A stretch of 64,000 nucleotides of DNA from Plumapathes pennacea (GCA_964036295.1 OZ038463.1:21687069-21751068), one strand, 5' to 3'; shown: positions 10,901-20,956, counted from the stretch's first letter. The notes: generated from the letters alone by a model not told the origin. Program-made: numbers and translations.

Positions 10901-12192
10901 ATATTGAGGTGCATTTCCTGATACTTTATTGCCTTGTCGTACTGGCCAAGAGAGAAAAAACAAGTGCCGAGGTTGCCATAAGCTTCACCTTCGCCTTGTT
11001 TGTCCCCGATCTCTTTTGCGATATTGAGGTGCATTTCCTGATACTTTATTGCCTTGTCGTACTGGCCAAGAGAGAAAAAACAAGTGCCGAGGTTGCCATA
11101 AGCTTTACCTTCGCCTTGTTTGTCCCCGATCTCTTTTGCGATACATAGCTGCATTTCTTGATACTTTATTGCCTTGTCGTACTGGCCAAGGGAGCTAAAA
11201 CAAGTGCCGAGGTTGCCATAAGCTTCACCTTCGCCTTGTTTGTCCCCGATCTCTTTTGCGATACATAGCTGCATTTCTTGATACTTTATTGCCTTGTCGT
11301 ACTGGCCAAGAGAGCCAAAACAAGTGCCGAGGTTCCCATAAGCTTCTCCTTCGCCTTTCTTGTTTCCAATCTGTTTTGCGATATTGAGGTGCATTTCCTG
11401 ATACTTTATTGCCTTGTCGTACTGGCCAAGGGAGCTAAAACAAGTGCCAAGGTTGCCATAAGCTTCTCCTTCGCCTTTCTTGTCTCCAATCTCTTTTGCG
11501 ATATTGAGGTGCATTTCATGATACTTTATTGCCTTGTCGTACTGGCCAAGGGAGCTAAAACAAGTGCCAAGGTTGCCAAAAGCTTCTCCTTCGCCTTTCT
11601 TGTCTCCAATCTCTTTTGCGATATTGAGGAGCATTTCCTGATACTTTATTGCCTTGTCGTACTGGCCAAGAGAGAAAAAACAAGTGCCGAGGTTGCCATA
11701 AGCTTTACCTTCGCCTTGTTTGTCCCCGATCTCTTTTGCGATACATAGCTGCATTTCCTGATACTTTATTGCTTTGTTGTACTGGCCAAGGGAGCTAAAA
11801 CAAGTGCCGAGGTTGCCATAAGCTTCACCTTCGCCTTGTTTTTCCCCGATCTCTTTTGCGATACATAGCTGCATTTCTTGATACTTTATTGCCTTGCCGT
11901 ACTGGCCAAGGGATCTAAAACAAGTGCCGAGGTTGCCATAAGCTTCTCCTTCGCCTTTCTTGTCTCCAATCTGTTTTGTGATATTTAGGTGCATTTCTTG
12001 ATACTGTATCGCCTTTTCGTGCTGGCCAAGGTAACCATAACAAGCGCCAAGTTTGCCATAAGCATTTCCTTCGCCTTGTTTGTCTCCATTCTCCTTTGCT
12101 ATAGTGAGTTGTGTTTCATGATATTTGATCGCCTTGTTCTCCTGTACTTCAGTATCCTTGCAGTTGCCAGGTAGCCCTTTAGAATCATCCAT
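7972..12192 (-). CDS. TPR-repeat CHAT-domain protein (TTC28-like), predicted pseudoprotease
   Basis: A single-exon gene of 1406 codons. About 23 tetratricopeptide units of exactly 40 residues (roughly residues 26-950) follow a short N-terminus. The consensus includes GEGEAYGNLGTCFSSLGQYD, KAIKYQEM and LNIAKEIGDK. After a linker comes a C-terminal CHAT domain (about 1120-1400) with VIIVPDGPLALVPFAALMDG, GVVGIARAFLG-like (AVVGIARAFLGAGARAVVAT) and YWAPFVLLGED. CHAT domains are caspase-like cysteine peptidases with a His-Cys pair. Here the HIAAHG motif reads HIAALG (Leu1267, codon at 8392-8394), and the LSCCHSG motif reads LSSAFSA (Ala1312 at the nucleophile, codon at 8257-8259). The protein is therefore probably inactive as a protease and may act as a scaffold. 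The ATG has A at -3 and G at +4. Family size and function in cnidarians are poorly known; no NACHT, NB-ARC or death domain is visible. Confidence 0.9.
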   Translation of the reverse strand: MDDSKGLPGNCKDTEVQENKAIKYHETQLTIAKENGDKQGEGNAYGKLGACYGYLGQHEKAIQYQEMHLNITKQIGDKKGEGEAYGNLGTCFRSLGQYGKAIKYQEMQLCIAKEIGEKQGEGEAYGNLGTCFSSLGQYNKAIKYQEMQLCIAKEIGDKQGEGKAYGNLGTCFFSLGQYDKAIKYQEMLLNIAKEIGDKKGEGEAFGNLGTCFSSLGQYDKAIKYHEMHLNIAKEIGDKKGEGEAYGNLGTCFSSLGQYDKAIKYQEMHLNIAKQIGNKKGEGEAYGNLGTCFGSLGQYDKAIKYQEMQLCIAKEIGDKQGEGEAYGNLGTCFSSLGQYDKAIKYQEMQLCIAKEIGDKQGEGKAYGNLGTCFFSLGQYDKAIKYQEMHLNIAKEIGDKQGEGEAYGNLGTCFFSLGQYDKAIKYQEMHLNIAKQIGDKKGEGEAYGNLGTCFSSLGQYDKAIKYQEMLLNIAKQIGDKKGEGEAYGNIGTCFSSLSQYDKAIKYQEMHLNIAKQIGNKKGEGEAYGNLGTCFSSLGQYGKAIKYQKMQLCIAKEIGDKQGKGEAYGNLGTCFSSLGQYDKAIKYQEMQLCIAKQIGDKKGEGEAYGNLGTCFGSLGKYDKAIKYQEMLLNIAKEIGDKKGEGEAYGNLGTCFSSLGQYDKTIKYQEMHLNIAKQIGGKKGEGEAYGNLGTCFSSLGQYGKAIKYQEMQLCIAKEIGDKQGKGEAYGNLGTCFGSLGQYDKAIKYQEMHLNIAKQIGDKKGEGEAYGNLGTCFSSLGQYNKAIKYQEMQLCIAKEIGDKQGEGKAYGNLGTCFFSLGQYDKAIKYQEMHLNIAKEIGDKKGEGEAFGNLGTCFGSLGQYDKAIKYQEMHLNIAKEIGDKKGEGEAYGNLGTCFGSLGQYDKAIKYHEMHFNIAKEIGDKKGERDVYGDLGTCYRSLGQYDKAESNFRNCVECCEDLFENAPTLMEVKVSCADSIINSYKELAKILLSREKRDEALVIAEKGKALADRMLTTNVIIAEASLGNLHEIRKVVKVLGHTVVFVTLLLPEICTWIIQPNGDVLFERRSTARVQESRKIGMKNEVSVGDLVSLINKAVEMLDPLYCERLEKPNNPSNDAEPGDSVLNRVLKDLYQILLEPVRQYVVGSQVIIVPDGPLALVPFAALMDGNRHYVAQSLQVRLISSLAAAKAIKHRPKNLAGQLGRPLVVGDPDVDKFVKDGKVIHMPRLPFANKEVEMVGEVLSVKPLVRKRATKRKFLKKVESAILIHIAALGDAKNGEMVLACPKTKANQLEGIVLTMSDLQHKRIKAKLVVLSSAFSACGDIRAGAVVGIARAFLGAGARAVVATLWRIDDRGTFLFMTHFYDHLMRKESVSKALNEAMKAMMGDKNFSHPRYWAPFVLLGEDVTLLGM
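9440..12130 (-). repeat. 120-bp coding tandem array (about 23 TPR units)
   Basis: The TPR section of the gene is a strict 120-bp tandem repeat with very high identity between units. Units fall into a few types that differ at fixed sites: EMQLCIAKEIGDKQGEG, EMHLNIAK(E/Q)IGDKKGEG and EMLLNIAK; and CFSSLG, CFGSLG or CFFSLG. Multi-unit blocks recur: units 2-4 resemble 18-20, and units 12-13 resemble 16-17. This indicates recent block duplication or gene conversion. Edge units at each end are diverged, as expected for an array homogenised from its middle. The even spacing also keeps long open frames on the opposite strand. Confidence 0.95.
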
Positions 12193-14380
12193 TTCGCGTG
12201 AACGAGTTGTTTGTGGTATCCTCTTATTAGCTAGGCATTTGCGATCCAGAACATGAAAGTATATTAGTTAGTGGATTTTACGATGTTCTTTGAGATAAAC
12301 GTTTCAGTATAATTGTTGGTCGTCTTATCAAGAGTTTTTGTGAAAAAAAGAATTGATACAGAAGTTTGAATCCTACATGACTAAAATATTTTGCCAAGCC
12401 TCTGTCTTATGAAACCGAAATTGTGGTTCGTGTTCTCCATGTTTACTTATTTTCTTGTTCTGCTTTTGTATGCTGTACTATAGATAGTAAATTTTTCAGA
12501 GCTTAAAAATTGTTGTGAATCAAATCTATTCGACAATCTTTGTGCCCTTTGTCATCCCGTTAACTGTCCACAGGTTGGTATCAAAGCCCCAGAAACTGTA
12601 CCGAGTGCAGTGGGATTCAAAAGAAAGTTTCAAATAAATCGATAGACTGAAATGTATTGTTCGGTCGGTCAAAAAATTCACATGACTGGAGGGAACGGTG
12701 CGCGATTTAAAAATAGGCCGCCACGCTGTATCAGTGATGCTCTGCCTATTGTCAACAAACACAACATGAAAACGAACAGTTGACGATTTGTAAACGTAAA
12801 TCTTGTTGTGTAAAGCCGGTTATCTAGTTGACAGTTTTGTTTGTGCCGAGAAAAGCGAGAGGCTTTTTGTTCACTTTCTTCACTATCCGCCTATTTGTAA
12901 TTAAAATAAAAATTAAAAAAATTCCCCTCTTATAACGCGCCCCCCGCGTTTGTTACTTTACTCAGTGTATTTTGGTAATAAAATTCAGAAATAAGTTGAA
13001 CAAATTATGTAGAAGCGGCGTGGCTACGATGTTTTAGATATTGTAAAGTCGATAAAAACAATCAGAGGCAAAAACTATTCTTCAGAAAATGGCAAACCCT
13101 TCATTGCAGCTAGAATTAATACAACCCCGCGGTACTACTACAAAGTTTTCTATAGTCACGTGTGCGTGCACAGCAAACCACGTAATGGGTTAACAAAACT
13201 GGTCTAAAATGCAGCTGCCATCTTCCACTGAGCTGTTGGTTGGCCACCGCGTAGGTTTAGGTTTAGGTTTAGGGTTAAGTATTGGTTAGGATTAGTTGTT
13301 TTGCCCATTTAACCATAAACCTAACCTTGTATTAAAATGTATGTGGTGAGAAAATTCAAAATCATAAAAATTCTTGTTTTCAGCAACAGTTTGGCTGATA
13401 ATGTCCCTACAGAGTTCAAATTTTAAGTAAAAAAAAATTGATTGAAGTTGTGTTCTTAATTTTCTTTCTTTTTTTTTTTTTTTTTTTTTTTGTTTTTTGT
13501 TTTTTGTTTTTTTTTTTTTGCTCGAGCACTGCAGAAACGGAAAATCTGTACCAGAACAAAAAGCACCGTTTTTGTGACATTTCAGATTCTGAACGGATAG
13601 TCATGCATGAGCCAATAACGAGTTAGTGTTTCTTACAGCCTCAGCGATCGTCGTGTACTTGGTGTTCAATTTAAATTTGTTCTTAATCATTATAATGTCA
13701 AAGTCAACATTCGGCCTCTTTTTTCTCGCAGAGTTTTACAAATTATATTTCGGTGTGTTGCAATGAAAGACTATCTTCCAAAAGATGCTGAAAAATTCAC
13801 TGGCAATATCTTGATACAAAATATATTTCACTTTTGTATGGCCAATACTCCAAATTGTAGAGTAAATCATTTAAAGAGACACAAATAATTATATTAAACT
13901 GTTTCAATCTAATATAACTACTTACGCATGCAGGGAAGGGAGAAAATATTTGTGTGTTGATCACTGCTTGGCATTGAAGAGATAAACAAAACTTTAACAT
14001 GAAAATGAAATAGCAACTCACCTCACGTCTTCAGTGACAGTTCAACTTTCTCGGTGACTTTCAGTGATAACTTATTAGATTCTGTAACTTGAAGTTAAGG
14101 AAAGAAATGTTATGTAAAGAATCACAAAAGCTTTAAAATTGGAGAGATATACCAAGAAAGAAAAAGAAAGTAAAGTACACCTAGAGATTTCGGCATGACC
14201 AGGCACTCTTGCTCTTTTTTCAAACGTCGAGCTTCACATGCGCATGCATGCGTCTCGGAGGACAAGGCAAATGTATTTTGTCACGTTTGGAATGCACGCT
14301 TGTCGCGGTAGCTCGGACGTGTTGGTATTCACTCTGTTCATAGTTGTGAAGTGTGCATGACTATTCGTGAGAAGGTACGG
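12193..14380. other. Upstream flank of TPR-CHAT gene; no gene seen
   Basis: No recognised exon, repeat end or RNA gene. It contains a degenerate TTTAGG-type run at 13250-13295 and a long poly-T tract at 13463-13520. The promoter of the TPR-CHAT gene must lie in the first part (just above 12193), but I see no convincing TATA box. Confidence 0.4.
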
Positions 14381-14605
14381 TATATAAGGCCTGTTTCACA
14401 AGCAAGTGTCACTCGATGGCATCTCTCGTTTACCTTCCGTCAAATTTCTTTAGTTTTTGTTACGGTGTGCAAGTTAATCATTATTGCCCCTGTTAAGAAT
14501 TACTATTGTGTGCCAGATATCAATTGATATTGTATTAGTCCTCATATATTGTTAAATGGCTACTGTTTCACTGCCCATTATATTGTAAGCCTGGCTATCA
14601 ATAAA
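14381..14605 (+). promoter_or_regulatory. TATA box followed by AATAAA; possible solo LTR core
   Basis: TATATAAGG at 14381-14389 in a GGTACGG..GCCTG context is followed 211 bp later by AATAAA at 14600-14605, with no open frame between. A promoter and a poly(A) signal packed this closely are what the U3-R-U5 part of a solo LTR looks like. A very short non-coding transcript is the alternative. I could not define LTR termini or a target-site duplication, so this stays tentative. Confidence 0.25.
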
Positions 14606-16446
14606 CGAGATGCCCATTCCTGATTCTTGTATGTTTGATGGTAATTAGTGTCAAAATGATTTGTTCTCGTTTCACTGCAGAGTGATTAGAGAATAAATGA
14701 GCAAAATTTATTGTTTCAGCCGCTAAGTTACACGCGACGCATTTGAAGTTCGACGTTTAAAACAGGCCAAGTTCTGACAAAATGTTTGTCTTATTTCTTT
14801 GTTCAAACTTTGAACATTTCATTAAAAAAAAAACGTTAAAAAAAAATACTTGCAGAAAAACGAAAATGTGCAGGTTCGAAAGCATAAAAAATTATAAATT
14901 CGTTTTAATTACAAATTCAAATGCTTCATGCTGCAGAGATCCCGTAACTTGTTCCATATTCATGTCGTTTGTTGTTTTATACATGCACTTGTTTATAGAT
15001 AACCAAACACAAATATTCACAAATATTCACCTTCACAATGAGCAGTTGAACTCTAATTTCCTCCAAGTACAGGAATTGACAGCTTCACCGGTGATCCTTT
15101 CGAAAACGTCTGTTGGTTGATAAACAAAAGGACAACTGATTGAAAAATTAAAAACAGATGTTCGTGGTAAGTCGTTTTGATGCTCTGTTTTGCCAGTTTG
15201 CTTGACTGTTTGCTTCCTTTCGAGCTTCCTCGCGAACAAGAAAAATTGGAGATCTTCTTAGTGCTCAAGTAAGGAAATTTGTTTTTTTTAAGTTTTTTTC
15301 TAAGTTTCTTGCTAACTAAAATACAAACATTAACTAAATTACGTTAATATAAACTTTGAGAATTTGTTGCATTCGTGGGATGAAGTGTTCCACAAGCGGG
15401 GCGAGGAAGCATGCGAGCAGTGATAACAACTAAAATACTCTCTCATACTAACATACACATATTTCTCGTGAGAATCTCGCTTTATATGAGGCTTACCTTC
15501 TATCCTTAAAGAAACAAATCCGTCTTCAACGATTGCTTCGAAAGTATGTTTTGTCTACACATGCGCTCTAACAACAACCTGTTGCACTTTCTGTGAACTC
15601 AGCTGAATCATGTCCTATATCGGGAAGGGACAATACCTAATGACGAAACTTGAAATAAAAAACTGAAACATTCTACGGAAACAGCGGCAAAATTACCAGA
15701 ACTCTGATCATTTCAAGTTCAGATGGCGAAAAAAGTATCAATTACTTTACTACCATTATGAAACTCTTATATATCCCTGGCTGACGTCACCAAAAATGTG
15801 GACAAATTTTTAGACGGTTAAAGCTAAAATAGAGACAAGTGACGAAAGATTAACGGGTATTTTCCTTTATAAAAATGTTGTTTGAAGTGTTTGAACATCC
15901 GCAGCTTTTGTATCAAAACATGCTGGTGACATAATCACATCAAAGATCGAAACCCAGAGTATAATATTTTAGTTTCCTCACGTTTTTCTAATTACGTCAG
16001 ATAATCATATAAGTCAAACAATGGCTTTTGATGATTTGCATCGAGTTCGACTCAAGTATAGTTCGACACTAATTTAACCTGGGTCTTTCCCTTTCTTTTC
16101 TTCCTGGGTGCTATCTTTCTGTTCTTATTCAGTGCAAATACAGCTTGGAGCCGTGTTTACAGTAAATTATTTATACTTGTCAGTTTTCTGGTATTAACTT
16201 TTGGTAACATTGGTGATCCTCAGAGTAAGAACAGCCAAGGAAAGGCAATTTTGACTGGTACAAAATATTCTATATCTTCAGAACCAGAACACCCTTTTGA
16301 AAGTGATTTATTGGCTAAATGCACGTTTCTGGTAAGGTTTCAATTGTACTTCCTTCGTCACAGCAAAAATTAGGGCATTCTTTATGACGTTCGATATTCG
16401 ATCAATCTTACGTCGACGCACACTAAGATAACTAATTATTAATAAT
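14606..16446. other. No gene recognised
   Basis: AT-rich sequence with A-runs at 14825-14845 and no conserved open frame. I see no splice-consistent homologous exon on either strand. Confidence 0.4.
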
Positions 16447-16590
16447 GGTAATAGGACTGAGTGGAGTCCGATTCGGTCTGTAATCATACGAGTGATTACG
16501 AAATCGGACGACCGCGCTTCGCGGGAGTCTGATTTCGTAATCACGAGTATGATTACAGACCGACATCGGACGACACGAAGTCCTCTTACC
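16447..16590. repeat. Hairpin MITE-like element
   Basis: GGTAATAGGACT at the left and AGTCCTCTTACC at the right are imperfect inverted ends. Inside, TCGGTCTGTAATCATACGAG pairs with TCGTAATCACGAGTATGATTACAGACCGA around the turn CGCGCTTCGCG. Nearly the whole 144 bp can fold on itself. AT-rich TTATTAATAAT flanks it. Similar ATTAATAGTTAA sequence near 17610-17622 could mark the far end of a larger composite unit, which I cannot prove. Confidence 0.65.
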
Positions 16591-17089
16591 AATTAATCAT
16601 AAATATTACAATTTCTGAGAATGAAATGATCATATAGCTTCAGCGTCTTCTCCTGTACTATACATAAAAACAAAGCATCAAGAAGTACTTCATCGCCGAT
16701 CTATTTTAACACGCGCGTACACACGGTTCGGCGTTTGTAAACACGCCGCTTGTTCGTAGTTATCTAGCTCTCAGTTATATCAACTTAAAATACTTGAGAG
16801 AAAGAAGAAGCTAATTTACCCAATGATTTGAGTTGAATGCGGATTTTTGAAGTAAAAGTAAAAAATGTGTAAGTTCTTTACACTCAGTAAAAATCAGTAA
16901 ACCCATCACGAACTCACAAATTGAAAGACAGTTTATTTCGACTTTTCAGGTTTACATTTTTTAACATAACAGGTATTTTGAAACTCAGAATACTAGTTAA
17001 TTTTTTTCACAGAAGTTTACTCCAAAGCATTCAAAGGAAATATTCAAGACTGAAAAAATCTGTATCTTAGCGCGTCGGCACAGCAATTA

Positions 17090-17440
17090 CAAACTTACCG
17101 ATTTCTTGACGGCTTAATTTTCTAGGAGCGTTTGTCCATCACAGTCCATCACAACAAAGTTAAGTTTCTTCCATGATTTTGAAATGAATTAACGACGTTC
17201 ATTGACATTGGCCGAGCCGTAAGTTTCAGAGTGTCTATAGCACAGCATGCTGGCGATGTCGTGAACGCCCGACCGGCGAAAATTTCCTGTCTTCTTTCGT
17301 TACATAGTGACTGTTCACGTTCTTTGATTGACCACAAACTGTTCCTTGCATGTTAAGTTGTCCAAGAATTAACAAAATTCGCCTTTCGAGAAGCCACAAA
17401 CTCACACCGGCAATCGAGTTTTCCACTGAAAATCAGTGTA
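17090..17440 (+). repeat. Diverged partial copy 3 of the ~1 kb dispersed repeat
   Basis: CTTGACGGCTTAATTTTCTA, GTCCATCACA, GAAATGAATTAACG and GTGACTGTTCACGTTCTTTG align in order with 1530-1760 (copy 1), with clear divergence. The flanks 16591-17089 and 17441-17724 hold no recognised gene. Confidence 0.5.
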
Positions 17441-17724
17441 ACGCTGATTGGTGCATTTAAATTTCACTCTTGCTTATGATTGGTCAAGCCAACTGTCCGA
17501 TTACAGAACAAAGAAGTATCCGATTACAGAACAATAGGTGTCCAATTAATGATTAATCGGGGGGTTTATGAACCAATCACATTCGAGGAAATTGCAATAT
17601 TTATGATTATTAATAGTTAACACGTTTTCCGTGCGTTGACGATACTGTAAATTCTCGGGTGAACGCTGACTTCAATGAACAGTGGTCTTCGTTGGACACG
17701 GTGCCCAATCCACTCAACCCCTGC

Positions 17725-17923
17725 TTAACCCTTTCACTCCCAAAATTGATCAAGTTCAATTTTCTCCTTCAGTTTTGGCAGCAAAAAGATATTATACAGT
17801 AAGGAGAATTTGTCTTTTGATACCTTGCTCAGTAGATAGCTAATTAAACTAGCAATTATCACTACATTACTCATACATTTTCCGGCAGAATCTGCATTTT
17901 GATCTTGGGAGTGAAAGGGTTAA
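17725..17923. repeat. TTAA-flanked CCCTTTCACTCCCAA MITE
   Basis: Terminal inverted repeats CCCTTTCACTCCCAA and TTGGGAGTGAAAGGG are each bounded by TTAA (17725-17728 and 17920-17923). A TTAA target suits piggyBac- or Kolobok-type elements. This is the best preserved of four family members in the window; the others are at 769-925, 30196-30397 and 51085-51294. It has no coding capacity. Confidence 0.8.
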
Positions 17924-18481
17924 ACTCGTTAAGAACCTCACGCATTTTTACACCACAAATCTATTGTATATTTCGTGGAAACAAACCATTCCACGCAACC
18001 GTTTGACCTCCGCGGAGCAGACAAAATTAAAAACAAACCGGTTTTTACATTTAAATTTTCACGCGTGTCACCCAGAATTCATTCCGCTGGTTTCGCATGC
18101 ATTGCCAAATCTGTGACTTATCTTGCGCATGCTTGATAAAAATATCAAACGTTTTCGTGCAGACATTTGTTTATCCTCAGAATCTCTGTTTCGCGGGATG
18201 GTTTTGCTGGCCGTTGCCAAGCGTTAGTCTTTGTTGAGCCTCAATTAATAAAAGTCAACGCATGAGTCAGAGACTGGGAGGAGAAGGTTTGGCCGTTGTA
18301 GGGAGGTGGCCGTAGAGATTCGACTGCTTATCATATTTATTTATATTTATTAAATAAGTACGAAGAAATAGGTACACTGGTGTTGTCACAGTGCATGGGA
18401 ATCTCAGTAAAGTCAATATAATCATAATTAAGCAACCATGGTACTCTGGAATCAGTGAATTAAAACAACTAATTAAGAATT

Positions 18482-19590
18482 GGTTCATGCTTAGCGTGCG
18501 TCTATCGAGTTATGGATGCACGCGGGAAGTTGGGAGAGCACGAGAGAAGCGTAAGAGTTGCTCGAGGCGTAGCCGAGAGCAACTCTAGCTTCACGAGTGC
18601 TCTCCCAACTTCCCAAGTGCATCCATAACTCGATAGATGCACAGCTAAAAGCATGAACCAATAATTCTTTTATAACATAGACACACGAAAGTACGAGCGA
18701 AAACAAATTTTCATTTCTGATTGAATGCAAAATTCTCTTTCGACGTGCAAAAGGCAAAACAAACTCTTTCATTGGATGATTGAAAACACGCCACAACTTA
18801 CTAACATTTGTGCCAGCTAAAAGTTGATGAGTGTCGTGAAAAAGATGTCATTTAATCGACGAAAACACCGAAAGAACTGTTAACCTGGCGTGGTGAAAGC
18901 CAGCAGCCTTCGGTGACTTTGGAATTCGTGGCGATGTAAATGTTTTGAACGGAATAATAATTGTTGAAGATGAACGCTTCAAGTCACCGCTTCAAAACAA
19001 CGTGAGATTCACCTTGAACTATAGCAGACAATGCGGGTCTGGAGAAGCAAAGTGATCCGTCGAAGAATGTAAACAATCACCATAAGCGAAAGAGATGGAA
19101 ATGTTTGCCGAGCGGACTTGTTTGTTATTCGAGCTGCCAGCAAACTGTACTGTAAACACTGCAAGTATAGCGGCTTTCGGAATAAATGAACGCCGTTTCA
19201 TTTCAAAGCCATTGAAGGCTTGACGGATATTTATCTTTGCTGTGATGGATTTCACTAGTCCATGAGAATTAAGCCGTCGAGAAATAGGTGAGTTTTGATT
19301 CATACAATTTCCTGTGCCGATCGTTGAAATACAGAATTTTTCAGACTTGATTACTGATTTCCTTTGGGTGCCGGTTTGACTTCATGTAGTACAAATTTCT
19401 TCGGAAAATAAAGCTATTTTCTTCTTAGCTGTAAAGCTTCTGTTACTTTTAAACGAGGAAATCTAGAAAAAGTCGAAAGGAAGCGGCATTTGCTCACGTC
19501 ATATTATTGAGCACGGGCGTGCACGATAAAGTTATGGAGCACGCTCTTCGACCAATCAGAACGTGGCTTATATCGCGACTATGTTATAAA
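18482..19590 (-). repeat. Dispersed ~1.1 kb repeat, copy 2, with terminal hairpin
   Basis: This is the inverted counterpart of 1237-2150; 18600-19590 aligns through CTCCCAACTTCCCAAGTGCA, AAACAAGTCC (as complement) and CGTGCACGATAAAGTTATGG. At its left end, 18482-18560 is an inverted copy of 18592-18665, so the terminus folds into a ~75-bp-arm hairpin around GAGTTGCTCGAGGCGTAGCC. Copy 1 lacks this extra arm. No gene is recognised in 17924-18481 or 19591-19745. Confidence 0.7.
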
Positions 19591-19745
19591 GATGTTTAGA
19601 AATTGACCAATGGCACAAACTTTAAACATTAATTGTGGTGCAAATCACAACTTTCGCTCAGACTCACTTAGTCACTTATTCAGTCATCCATTAAAAATAC
19701 TATATGACCCGATTTATACAATTTGAATCCGTAAAACGCTAACTG

Positions 19746-20500
19746 TTACTTTGAACGGCCTACAATAGACAACAAAGTTACCACTGAATATCTAATGTCC
19801 CACTGCTTATCAAAAAGAGATACATTTCCCCCCATGAGTACAAACGGAGCCCAGTACCGGGGGTGACGGAATTCCTTAAGCTCTCTCACGGCTTTCATAG
19901 CTTCATTGAGTGCCTCGTTTGCACTTTCTCCATGCCACAGGTGGTCATAGAAATGAGATATAAACCTCAGAGTGGCCCCATCATCAACTGCCCATAGCGC
20001 TGCAACAACTGCTCGGAGCTCCAGCTCCGAGAAATGCACGAGCGATGCCGATTACACCATCTCCCTAGCGTCACCACAGCCGCTGTGGCAGCAACTGAGG
20101 ACAACCAGCTTTGCCTTTAAGCGTTTTCGTCCCAAATCAGCAATGGTCAGCATAATATCTTCTATATTTGCTATGTTACTTCCAGAACAACGGGCAAGCA
20201 ATATCTCTCCTCTCTTTGAATCTCCGTGAGCTGCGATGTGACTCAAATTGGCATTTTCAACTCTTTTTAGAATGTTTTCTTTAGTCGCTCTTTTTCCACG
20301 AGTGGCTTTACCCTGAGGAACTCTGCCGACAGTTTCGACTTCTGTTCTCGCGCATGGTAGCCTTGGCACGGAATGTACTTCTTCACCCTTCTTAACCTAA
20401 CCCACGTTCCGGTCTCCTACTACCAAGGGACTTGCTTGGCCTGCTGGTTCTTGTGGGCGCTCTTTGATCATCTTTGCTGTCTTCAGTGATAAACCAGGTC
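19746..20500 (-). pseudogene. Frameshifted CHAT-domain gene fragment
   Basis: Two adjacent reading frames together cover the C-terminal half of a CHAT domain related to the one at 7972-12192. The upstream part (20369-20052) has MPRLPCARTEVE, HIAAHGDSKRGE and VVLSCCHSGCGD. The downstream part (20039-19746) has VVAALWAVDDGAT, FISHFYDHLWHGESANEALN and RHPRYWAPFVLMGG. The frame changes near 20040-20055, directly after the Cys motif. Weak homology continues to about 20500 (TACTACCAAGGG region), and the TPR part is missing. Both catalytic-type residues (His in HIAAHG, second Cys in SCCHSG) are still present, unlike in the intact gene. It is most simply a decayed paralogue; an assembly error could mimic the frameshift. 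Confidence 0.85.
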
Positions 20501-20956
20501 CAAGTTAGACTTTGTCTAAAAAATCGGCCCACGAAGTTTCATTGGGGTCGTTTACCACTTAAAATCTAAACACCGATCAACGACACTGAAAATCAGTTGA
20601 GAACAAAATAAATGTTACTAACTAGTTCTTGTAATGTGAAAATTCTTTCTTACCAAGCTTACCTTCTGTCTCCTTTTAAAAGGAACGTAAAATCCACTTG
20701 GAATGATCTTATAAAACCTCTTTATACACTCTTTGCACTATAACAATATCCTGTTGCACTTTCTGTAAATCGGGAAAGTTGCACAATTTGTGGGTTAATT
20801 AGTGTGCATATGTCCAAATATGGTATCTTATTTAAAAATTGCGATGTTTTAAGAATTCAGCTAAGTTGCGGACTTCTACAAATAAAGAAAGCTAAATCGG
20901 TATATATTAGGGCTCTGCGCACTTTAACCCAACGTACACCTGCGTCCGACACGACT

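Noticed and set aside
10558-11748. Long plus-strand open frames (up to 196 codons) across 9469-11748
   Set aside because: They are antisense shadows of the 120-bp TPR repeat; because the period is a multiple of three, any frame free of stops in one unit stays open through the array. The minus frame has the TPR/CHAT homology.
7972-12192. Bacterial contamination or recent bacterial transfer as the origin of the intronless TPR-CHAT gene
   Set aside because: The same dispersed repeats occur on both sides and a related decayed copy lies nearby in the same animal sequence. TPR-CHAT families are known to me from cnidarians. An ancient transfer cannot be excluded from this window.
13250-13295. TTTAGG-type run, and CCTAAC-type stretch at 35325-35398, as telomeric repeats
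   Set aside because: Only about three clean units at the first site and irregular units at the second; too short and degenerate to call interstitial telomere.
19019-19303. Minus-strand 94-codon frame MNQNSPISRRLNS...
   Set aside because: It lies inside the dispersed repeat; the corresponding region of the other copies is not open, so it is probably not a gene.
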